A DNA stretch of 64,000 bases from Ciona intestinalis (lineage: Eukaryota; Chordata; Ascidiacea; Phlebobranchia; Cionidae), in the NCBI RefSeq assembly GCF_000224145.3, contig NC_020176.2, forward strand, positions 3,741,826-3,805,825, given 5' to 3'. A program made the position numbers and the translations under genes. The notes beneath the pieces are model-generated. The model was not told where the DNA came from. It saw only the letters and a list, made by a program, of their open reading frames with translations, and did not search any database. The stretch's first letter is position 1, and every line of letters starts with the position of its first letter. Below, piece by piece: positions 44,401 through 56,400 of the stretch.

Positions 44401-47400
44401 TGTTAAAAATTATTCAAAGTTTGTTGATTATGTATGTTTTTACTGCTAGTTTTAAAAAATGGATTTTTCTTCGCTAGTTTTTACAATGTGCAAGAAATAT
44501 GTGGGCAATTTTGTATTTTTTGTCAGTGTCCAGGGGCTTTTATCATAATGTTGTTTTAAAAAGAAATGGCGCCATAGCACAGCGGTTAGCACGCCTGCTT
44601 CTAACCTATAGGTTATAGGTTCAAGGTCCCTTGCTGCCACATTTTTGGCTTATAGAACACCTGTGTTAACAACTGTTGTTTTCCTGCCACGCGAAGATAA
44701 AGGAAGTTTCACTCATTCATTCACAGTGAAATAAATGAATTGTGTTGATTTCAGATTCATAATCTGTCAGCAAACTCTGTCCGTGGTGGTAAAAGCAAAG
44801 AGGTTGACACGGAGAAGCAAGCTGTTAGTTTGTATCTTGCTGAGATGTTACTTGACCGAGGTGCTGAGCTAAATATGGCCGACTATCGTGGAAGGTTGCC
44901 ACTTTATTTCGCTGTCGAAGATGTGAGTATTTTATACACTATATGTTGGAGCTTGGAGGTAGATCTTATTATATAGATCATACATTCATGCTGTATTCTA
45001 TTTTATATGTGTGAGGTCCTACACCCCCAGTTTATATCATATAATTCTGAATACTTGTTTTAATTTTAAATTACCTAATTGATTACATCATACATGCTTT
45101 AATATATTAAGCAAAGTATGCTTTCACTCGTTTTTATAAAATTGTACAATTTTTAATGCCCCAATCAAGGATACGATACAGTAATTTTCAATGAATAATT
45201 TTCAATTTAAGTTTATCTAGATGTAGATACATATATGCAAAAAAAACTACTTTAACAACCAAAATGTCCCACGTTTCAGATGAATGTTTCCCTGGTTGAG
45301 TTATACGTACGTAGATCAACCCATTGCCCACGAAGCACCAACTCATCTGGTGACAACGTTCTACATATGTTGGCTAAGAACTGGAATCAGGGGAACATGG
45401 CAGATATTGTGTTCGGCCTTGTTAATATGGTATGTTGGATTATTAATTGAGAATGTTTATTTTATTCTATGCGGGCGACGTTGTACAGTGTGGCACACCA
45501 GAGGACCTGAAACTTAGCCCAAGTTGACCCTTGTTTACTTTAAAACCATCATGGAATAAACTTTTCAAGTTGTAAACAGCTAAACAGTTGCATGTAATGT
45601 ATTATACATTATTTTACAGTTTAATAAACTGTTTTAATTTAAACATTTAGGGGTATTTTGGAGAAGCCAAATATTTATACTACGTGATACAGAATACTTA
45701 CAGAACATATTTAATAAACATTGGTTTTCTAGACGTCTCAAACAGTCCAGGAACTTGCCTCTCGGAGAAATAAATTTGGTTTCACTCCTTTGTTGCTACT
45801 TTCCAAGACAATTGCAGATGTAAGAAATTTATTTTCGATTAAAATTTTGATTGTTTTTTGGATTTTTAAAATATTTTTAATTTACAGCACAGCAAGCCAA
45901 CTGCAGATACTTCGGAAAGTGCAGATAATTTGTCCAAAAAACTGGTAAGAAAAATAAAAAATATGTTTATATTGTTATTCTTAATTTTTTAAATAGCTTT
46001 GTGGGAATAAGTACTGTTCTGATTGTTCTAGATTTTTAAATTTAAATTTTTTTTCTTTCTATTATTTTGTAAAGTATTTTTTCTTTATAGATGAAAAAGA
46101 TGGAGGATCTTGCCTGCCCTCTGCTGGAAGCTTTGGTTCTCGCAGCAAAATCTGATGTGAGCGCTGTGGCGAGTCGTACACGACGAAGCTACAGGAACGC
46201 CAACGATGAAGGGAAGTCAGCCGCTCATTATCTTAGTAAAGCTACAATAGATAAGGTAGGATAAAAAAAGAGGTTAAAAAATTAAAAATCTCAAACCGTA
46301 AAACTACTATTAAACACTAAACAACAGAGCTAAAGCTACTATTCAAAATTGGGTGGGTGGTTGTTATTTTTTTAACTCTAGGAATAGAAAAAACAATATT
46401 TTAACCTAAAAAAATGTATTTTTAATAGTTTACCATATTTTTTTTTCGAAATATGAAAATAAAAAAATCTCGAAAATAATTTTTAAATTTACTCCCAGGA
46501 ATGCAAGGTCCTCGCGTGCTTATTACGTCACAAACCACGTCTAGACGTGCTCGACCAACAAGGAGCTTCCCCCTTAATAACAGCGTTACTCAACCGTAAC
46601 TGTCGAGCTGTACAGATGTTGCTCGATGTGGGAGCCCAACCCAACTTTTGTTCAAACAACAAGAAACATAAATATCCAACAGCTCCTCTCATACTCGCTG
46701 TATCAAGACACGGGTAAACTAAATAATAATGTTTGGGATTTTTTTTCCAACTTGTAATCTTTCCCAAAAACCTGTCAAAAATTGTATATTTTTTATGAAC
46801 TAGCTTTGATTTTGATATGTACAAATGATTCAATAAATATAAATTACTAATTTTTCTAAAAAAAAAACACATATCAAGTCTAATTTAAAGTTAGTGTCCA
46901 TAAGATGCAAAATGACAAGCAAATTGGCAACAAATGCTTAAAAATTACCCAGACCTCATAACCCTGATTAAAAGTAAATGCAAACAAAAACAAAACACAC
47001 ACTGCTAATAAGAAACTAATTGCTTACAAACATTACCATTTAAACTTGTATTTTAAATCAATACAAGATGCTCTTTTAATTTTCCCAGCCCCGGTGAGAA
47101 GAGTTTGCTCCCAGCGATCCGAGCTCTTCTGAGGACGATCTCGGACATTAAACTCGTTTCCCCGGATCCAAGGAACGGAAGAACCGCTCTCATGTATGCT
47201 GTGGAAAAGGAGGAAGGTTTGGTGGATTATTTTCATCATTTGTATATTATCCAATAAAAATGACAAAAACATAATAAATTTTGTGTAGAGAACAGAGACA
47301 TTACCTGCCTGTACAAAAATAACACAGAAAACCTTAAATAAAAACCTTTAAAATAGTATTTTGTATTTTTTTCTAAACCAACTTAATTTTTCTCTCCAGA

Positions 47401-50400
47401 AATTGACCTTGTAACAGCCCTCCTTGAAAAGCAAGCTTCATTGAATGAGAAAGACGACCAGGGCCGCACCCCCCTCCACCTTGCTGTGAATGCAAGTGGA
47501 CCATCTTCTGCATTGTTCGATATTCCTGATTTACTTATTGAAAAAGGGGCAAGCTTGACGGTTGTTGATAAATTTGGACGAGTGCCTCTTCATTATGCTT
47601 ATGTCAAGATTGGAAAGTAAGGAGTTCGGCTGTTAGTTTCGTTTCAGTCCTTTTGTAATTATTTTTAATATGTAATTTTTATAGCACTTATCTTTGATCT
47701 AAATTCTGTAAACTGCTTGCCCAGGTCTATATCGCTGGATCTGAGGTTGCCAGCTTTGTCCCCAAGCATATTTCAGTGTGTCTACGCGTCTGTGAAATAA
47801 ATACGTAGGAATTGTCCATTTTTTAGCACTGTAGTTTTACGACAATTTTTAAATTACATTATCCCACAGAATGTACATGATTCAGGAGCACACTTACATT
47901 TTCCAGTCAATCAATTTTTTTCTTCAATAAATATATTTTTCCTCTTCGTTCCCCATCCAGGGAGACTGCAACATCGGATCAAGGATGCGATCCCATAGAG
48001 CTCACGACGCTCCTCACATCCGGGATGTCTGGATCGGAGGTTGATATGGCGGACTCTAATGGGAGGACTCCCCTCCATGAAGCTGCACGAAGAGGAGCGA
48101 TGATCTGTTGCATGCACCTTGTCGAGCGGGGAGGGAACATTAACAGACAGGACTCCGATTGTAATTCTCCTCTAAGTTTAGCTGTGAAGAGCGGACACAA
48201 CAGGTTTGCAAGTATACTGATAAAAATATCACTTAGGTTCTTTTTATTTTTTTTATTTGTTTATTTAATTGCTTTTTGGGGGATTTTGTGTTTTATCGAA
48301 AATAAGTAAGTATTTTAGTTTGATGTTTATGGTATTTTTGCGTTGTTTTTCCCATTTTCTGAGCAAGGTAGACAGTTTCTTTAGAGTTTGTTATTGTAAT
48401 TTAAAATACGTCATTTTTCGTTTAGTTGTGCAGTGATGTTGATACAGAAAGGAGCAAACGTGAATACAAATGTTATTTCTATGCCACATCCACCAGTTGG
48501 CGCTAGTGAGGAAGGAGAAGAGAAAAGGAAATGGAAACTTAAGTCGACAATCCCCGCACAGATGACTTCAACATGTGAACCTGTGTTTAAGGTACGAACA
48601 TTTTCAATTAGAAGTTTAACTTGGAAATAATAATTAAACATAAATGGTTTTTCGCTTGTCTGCTAGGTGTAGCAGCCACACTTCTTTCGGCCGACCGATT
48701 GTAAATATGTTTTATTTGTAAGCGCGTTTTAACATCTCGCACAAAGTCACATGTATCTTTAGAGATATTAGAAGAAATTATATCCTTCAACCCATATTGT
48801 TGGCATGTTTATACACTTTGTTTAAATGCTGTTTGGCTTTCATTGTCAACATGTTAAATTGTAAACACAATTTGCCTGTTAGCAAAAGTTTACCTACCTC
48901 ATAACTAAAACTTTAGTTCTTATTATAACAATTGTTAGTCCTGTACTTTACATTGAACAAATATATTCTCAGGTTGTTGTGGAGAAAGGTTGGCAAGGAG
49001 TAACGTACGTGATGTTGGACAGGTTAGAAGCGTGTGGAGTCAAATACGCAGCTGCCGTTGAAGTAAGTAATGTTTCATTATTCATATAACAAGTGTGTAA
49101 TAAATTAAGTAGTAAAATAAACTAAAGGTGTATAATTAAACTAAGTGGTAAGTTTTATGTTTGTCTGTGCCCTGGGTAGAAAGCTATGTAGGAGAAGTAT
49201 GAAGTTTTATGACTGGTTTTGATTTTTTTGCATATTAGTAAGTCTGTTTTGCAATTGATTATACATTATGTGCATTGTGAAGTTTTAATTTTACCTTAGC
49301 ACAATATGTTTATTGTTTAAGTTGGTAACCTTCCACTGCAATTCCTCAATCTGTGCCATAGGAAAATTAGCTTTAGTTTCAACGATCATACCAATTTAGA
49401 ATATTTTATTTCTCTTTTTTCATGTAGTCTGCCATGAGAGCCCGCAAATACCAAGTCGTTCTCTCTCTTCTACGAAAGCAACGAGACTCTGTCAAACTTT
49501 GCGACAAAAACGAGTTGAAACAAAATCTTCTCCACGTGCTCGCCATCAACAAACCAGAGAACATGGACGTTCAAATCAAAGTTGCAAAAGTTCTAATTGA
49601 GCGTGGGGTGCCTAGTTATACAACAGATGACAAGGGGTGTACACCTTTCCATTATGCTGCGTTCACCAAGAATCTGACACTTATCAAGTTTTTTATCGGT
49701 AAGTGATGTATTTGAGTTTTTCTCTAAGTTTTTAGGTAGTTTTAACTCATTGCCCAACACCAAAGAGGCTACTATTATTCTGTATAGGAGTTTGGTTCTG
49801 TATTGGAGTTGTTTTTGTGAAACACGTTATTTGAGTAATGGTCCAAGTTGGACTTTGGTTCCAACTTTGATCAAAATGCCATGCGCTGCTTTACTGTAAG
49901 ACCTTAACCATATGGAATAAAGCAAACCTAACACAGAGAAGTACGTATTTCACCTGCATACTGAGTACTGGCAATAATTGCACTGATGCATTTAGTAAGG
50001 CACTATTGGGACATAAAATATACTATTAAAAGGGACATAAAATGTACTATTACATTTTAACTCATTGTATATGATATCTATGATGATGTATGATGTCTAT
50101 GAACAGAACGAAACCCATCTTCGTTCAGAGGAATGATTATGTTGACAGACTATGCTGGTCGAAATACATTCTCAGCTTTGCTATGGAACACTAACATTAA
50201 TGATGATACTACGGTTAATATACTCAAGTGAGTTAAAACAACAATATAGTAATGGTCTGTGTAAAACTTTGATCTAGCTTGATTGGTGTGATGTAGGTTA
50301 GTGGTGCAAGAAAGAATATAAGTGTCTAATTTTCTGCTTTCGTGCAAAAAATTGTCTCCAATCCGACCAAACTGTGTTCTTTGTAGACCAATTTATGATT

Positions 50401-53400
50401 CATGCATGAGAGTAAAACTTATCGTTTTTTATATAAATTGGGGCTGGAATTTTTTTAATTGCCGTTTCACTTTAATACTGGGTAATCATAGATACAATAA
50501 TTTTTCTTCATGGGATGCTACCTGGGTTTTTTAAATTTAAATGTTTAGGTTGTTTTTGGAGCACGATCGTAACAGTGGAGCAATCAACCGTACGTGTAGA
50601 TTCCCCCTTGCTAATATTGAAGCTGTCACTGCCAACACTGATCCAGCAGCAGCTGTCAATCATTATTTTAACGGGGAGATTGAGAGTGTGGTAGTGAACC
50701 CACTTATAAGGGCAATTCAACTCAAAGCACATCGGGTATTTATTATCATGTATTTACTCACTCCAACAATTGTGCGCTTGCATTGTAACCAAATGGTACT
50801 GTGTTTGATGCTCGATGCTGATGTCATTGTCAGCATATATGTCCTTGGGCAAGACACTTAATGAACCATCTTCAGCTATATGCATAAAGGATATAATATA
50901 AGTGCTAAACCTAGGGTGGCAGGGCAGGCTATCCTGGAATTTTCCACACTGCAGTACCCAGTAAACATCACAGAAATAAGGAAAATTTGTTTTATAAGAA
51001 CATGCATCTAGCTTTTAAAAAGTTTTTCCCGCATTTTTAAGAGTTTGGTACCTTGAGTTGTAATATACATGTGGCTGTATTATAGTTACATTCAAGCATT
51101 ATTGTTATCACAAATACTGCATTTCTATCCTTAGCAGTTTTAACGGATATTTTTCCCAGGTTGTTGATCTATTGCTTGAATATAACGTGGATATCAATGC
51201 ACAAGTAGAAGGTTTGAAGAACCAGACACCCCTTATGTTAGCAGTGCAACAGGTACGTGTTAATAATTCATTTACCTTTCCAAAATAAGATTTTTTACAA
51301 AAAAGACCCCGACAAGGACCTCCATAAACTAGAAGGCTGGCTTTTTTCTCTAATTTTCGCTAAGTATTAACATATTACTTTAAAAATATCTTTTTACGCT
51401 AAAAAATACATCTCCCCCACAGAATGATGAATATTTGGTTCGTAAACTTCTCAACCACAAGACCCCTGTGTTGTTGTCTGCACTTGATAGTGATGAACGT
51501 ACAGTTCTACACCATGCTGCTAAACCATTACCTTATGGTTATTGGGAAAACTTATCTATATTAAAGTAAGTTATTTGTTTAAACTTGCCAAGATAGGATT
51601 ATAATAATTTGTTTTAAAAACACCGATATTGTCATATTTTTATTGCCTTTTTAATTAAATGTTACAGAGCTTTAGTTAGGGTAATAAAAGAACCAGGTTT
51701 AAGATATTTCTGATAGGTAATTCCACCAATCTTTTAGTGGCTCATCTCTATCTTTAATGTAAAATCGGAAAAAAAATACACAACATTTTATACGAGATGA
51801 GCTGCTAAACGAATATTTACAATATGCCTGATAGCGGAAGTAACAAAATTCCAACCGGTCCCACCCACCATTAAAAGCATGACTGATATTGACAACCACA
51901 TGTTGTACAGGTTGCTGCTTGAACAAGGAGTTCCCGTGAATGGAAGGGACAGGTTTGGGATGACAGCGCTTGAATACGCAATGGAAGGAGGGTCAGGTAG
52001 AATGTCCGACCAACTACAAGCAGTGCTTAACATACCAGAACATGAATATGTAAGTTTGTACATCTAATATTCGGGTTAATAATACCTTAGTAAAAGACTT
52101 TATATTCTAAAATACCAATATGAAATTTCTTGTATAAAGAAATATAGGATTTAGGTGCTGGTGGTATTACACCACATAAATATGTCAGTTTATGCATTTT
52201 ATATTCAAAATAAACATTAGCTTAACAAAAGACTTATCAATCCTAGATGCTTATGAATTATGCAAATAGCGTGAATTCCATGTTGTTTTTGAGATAATAA
52301 TAACCCCTACCACCCTATAGGGTTGCGTAATGTCAAAATATTTTCAAAAGTTGTGGCCAAAACTTTTGGAAAAACCACTGCTTTAACAGGTTAAACCGAA
52401 TCGCATCACTGCCTCCATGTACGACAACATCCTCTGGACTGCTCCTCTTCCTGAGTTCGAGGTGGATGCGGTTACAATCCTCGATCGGATCAGGGAGGAT
52501 GAGATGGAGAACGAGGGAGGACAACCGACACCCAACCCTGATATTTTATCCGGACTTAGAGAGGCTGGGTTAGTTTTTTTGTGGTCAACAATACTTTGGG
52601 ATTAAAAATGGCAACTCTGCTCTGTGGTCAACACAAGATTAAATCTGGCAACACTGATGAAGAAGTGTATTTTTTGTTTTTACAATTTAACTTAGCTTTC
52701 TGGCTACATTTTGTATTCATGTATAAGCACTCTAAGTCCCCAGCCCCGAGGTTGCCCCACCGTAGGGCCCCCACACTTATAGATGATTTATAAGTTTTGT
52801 GTAAAGTTTCTGTTTTATCCATAAAATAAAGTTTATCCATAAAAAAAAACTTTTTTAAAACCAACCCACTGACCCACAGGGAGATCGTATTCGACCCAAC
52901 AGTCCATCGGCATTGTGATGTTTTCCTCATCGCAGTTGATGTACAACAATCAGGAAATGTTCAATATAATTTCTTCCGTATGCAGGTGGGTTGTGCTTGT
53001 GTTTTTACTTTATATCATTCATAGATGCTAGCGTTTCTACCTGTTTCGCTACTGTCATTTTTTTAAGCATTTAAGTCCTTTTTCTGGAGTTCCTAGCGAT
53101 TTTTTTGTTTTTGTAATTTTTAATGCTACAGCTCTTTGCTTCCAATAAACTATATATTTGACTTTAACAACACACTGGGGGGATATTTATAATTACTTAA
53201 TTAAGTAAAAGAAATCACTTTTAAAAACTTACTAATGCCCAGTTTATAAGTAAATTTGGCAAAATTGTTTTTTAATTAGTTTTCCTACTTTATCTCAGGT
53301 TATTCACCAAAAGGGAAAGAACCTTTACATGTTCTTCACCCGTTGGGGGTTAATCGGGGAAAGGGGTAACTGGCAAACTTCTCCATTCAACACCCCAGCC

Positions 53401-56400
53401 AATGCTATCAAGGAGTTTTCGAAATATTTCAAACTTAAAACAGCAAATGAATGGAGGACTGTTAACAGGTGATTTTAATGTGTTTTGGATCATTAATTTA
53501 AAGAGAACACTTTGTACAAGTATTTATTTTCTGAGACTGGTCAATAAATTATAAATTCTTTGACCCCTGAAATTGTATGGCTGTAAATACAAGGTTGACA
53601 TCTAAGTCTGCTTTCCAAGAAATTCCTCTCATTGTGAGACATGCAATATTTTCTTGTCAAATATTTAGCATTGACTACAACAATGCCATTTTACAACAGT
53701 CTTTAATATAAACATTTTGTCCAAGGAAATATTTGACCCTTTAAAAACTCTTAACCAAGGATAATTAAATTTAAAAACAACAACAAATAAAAATGACACT
53801 TTTTCAGTTTCAAGCCCCAGACACGGAAGTACCACTTGGTGTCAGCAGACATACAACGTCAAAGGGGAGTGGCTGATTTGGAATTTGATTTACACACTGA
53901 TATCCAATCACAGTTGCCTAAGGAGATTATGGAAGTTTATGCTGATTTGGTGGGTCAAAGATATGTGTGTTTGTGTTATATGTATATCTTATATATATAT
54001 ATGTGTGTATGTGTATGTGTGTGTTAGATGCTTAGCTAACATAATCTCCTTGAAATCAATAGCTAAGATCATGTTATTAAAAAAAACTGTATAAGTTAAC
54101 TCTCTAACAGTTTAAAAAAGAAAGAAAAATGCAAATGAAGAAAAAAACAATATTATATGTTTACAAACTAAGAATATTTTCTATTGATCCAGATCAACGT
54201 TGAAAGCATGAAAGAAGCAATGAAGGATAGCACCAATGTTGATCCTGATGTGATGCCATTCGGAAGGTTGGAGCGTGACAGACTCACTCTTGGTATTGAT
54301 ATCCTCAACGATATAAAGTAAGTCTGGCAACACTGGACAAATATCTCGAAACACTAGAAATTGTATTTGTAATGAGTTGCGTGATACTGCCTTTATAGGC
54401 GCATGCATATATGCGAGAAGAAAAAATTAAGAAAAACAAGCTAACACATGTACCCCCTTTATAACTACAGGGAGTTAATTCATTGCACGTCTGATTTGAA
54501 AAAGAACGATCCACAAGACCAAATACGTTTACAAAGAACCCTGGAAAAGGTGAGTTATGATTCAACTTTTAATATTTACTTTAACACTTTTTCTTAAAAA
54601 TCATTTTTCTTACTTGTAATTTTTTTTCAAATTTTGTTTTATCATAAAAAATTTTTCCACGTTTATTTTCACTTTAAAACCTTGAAAGTTACCAAAACTT
54701 TTGGATCATTTAGATTCAGCAACGAAGCACTGAATACTACCGTGTGCTGCCCCCACGTGGTGGAATATTCGATCGCATTCGTCCGATAAGCGACAATGAA
54801 ACTCTCACACGTCTCGTACACCAAACAAAAAGATTGTTGGAATTGGAGTTTGCCAATAAAGTTCTGCTTGGAGCTCAATACAGAATTAATGGTTGGTTTT
54901 TTATAATCGGGGGCTATTAACTCATGCTCACTGTCGAGTTATAACACGGTTCCATCCTTTACACCAGGCACACATGGTATATTTATTCACCCCATGCTCA
55001 CTGTCACGTTATAACATGCTTGCCCTAAACTTACTACAGAACTCTACAGAACTGCTCCCTGTCTAGCTGACTTTCTAGCTAAACCGGGAGTTCTTTCCAC
55101 CCCATGCCCACTGCTAAACCTCATATATAACCCACCCTACCCCTTCACAGAAATGAACCCACTTGATTATGTTTATCGATCGGTGGGTTGCCATGTACAA
55201 CCCATGGATCCAGACTCAGACGAAGCCCAGCATCTCCTGCAGTGTTTACACAACACAGGTAACCTGTCTAATATTATCTGTGATATTTTTCTAAATTAAA
55301 AAAAAAACTTGTGCTTTTGATGTATCTGCAACAAGCGGAAAATAAAACTTCAATGCTCTGTGTGCAGTCTGAATGTCATATTTTGCATACATTATCCAAC
55401 CTTTATGAACCACTGTATAATAGCTACACAGACTGGTAATTCGAGAAGCACATAATACTAAAGTATAGCACACATAATACCAAATGTAACAATATAACTA
55501 AATAAATATTTTACAAAAGATGCAGCAAAACATGACTGAATCTCAAATTTACAGTCAGGAGCGTTTTTTCTAAATGATGAAATATGTTAAAGTCTTTTAC
55601 CATCTTACAACAGGCCCTTCCCTGCACATTGAGTGCATTTATCGAATAAACAGACCTGGTGAAGCAGCAAATATTGTTGCAACCGGTCTTGGAAACTATC
55701 GCATGTTATGGCACGGGACAAACATCTTAAATCTGATGTCAATATTGAAATATGGTCTCCAACCAACTGAGGCTCTCACAGGGGCTAGTGCTTCCCACTT
55801 TAGCAAGGTAGGTGTTGTCCTGATATGGTTAATCTGTTCTGTTGGAACTTGGAATTGCTGGTAATCAAGCAGAAATGATAATTGTTAAACTCAGGTAAAA
55901 AATAATTAAGGTATTTATGAGTAGATGTGAAAATAAATGAAAATAAATACTTTTGTTTTAAAGTTGAAATTTTAATGGAAAATTGGGTAGCTGGTAATAA
56001 TGACTTTGTACAATTTAGTGTTGCCACTTCATTTAGTGTTGTTGTTTTATACTTACTACATTTTCTATAAGACTCGTAATATTACATTTCTAGGAGCCTG
56101 GAATATATATGGCTGACATGGCTGTTCGTGCTGCACAGGATTGTAAGAAATGGGGAAACGAGAAGAAATACATGTTGCTCTCACAGGTAGGGGGTTTATT
56201 CGTAACACCAAAAAATTACAATGTGTTACCTTTAGCACATAATATCTAAGTATCCCGAAACGTGTTTTAAACCATTATCAACGGTCTATGGAAGTTGTGA
56301 GGATAGGGTTTTATAGTTCTTTGGAAGTTTTTTGTTTTCTACCAAATAGGATGTGAAAGTAGCATGAAAAGGTGTCCTATCTCTCCCACCCTACCATTTA

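Larger units (their letters stand above)
40372..52050 (+). other. Ankyrin-repeat region of the PARP protein
   Basis: Over about 25 exons the protein repeatedly shows ankyrin signatures: SFHYALLAGNVGVLRLL, RRPIHYAAACSD, MTPLMVAAEAGRE, SAIHYAAINGHA, ATPLMLAAANGHV, TALIHAALNGHYPVITYLL, SAIHYAAAYGWYHCVVVLL, RTPLHLAVNASG, VPLHYAYVKIG, RTPLHEAARRGAM, SPLSLAVKSGH and CTPFHYAAFTKN, among others. I count at least fifteen repeat-like units, some with long insertions. It would form a protein-binding solenoid. Confidence 0.92.

Noticed and set aside
44565-44640. Possible tRNA gene
   Set aside because: A- and B-box-like words are present, but the cloverleaf pairing is poor and a non-tRNA tail follows, as in a SINE.
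53836-54094. Frames ending in cysteine/valine/tyrosine-rich peptides
   Set aside because: They run past the donor at the end of the PARP exon into a (TG/TA)-rich microsatellite.
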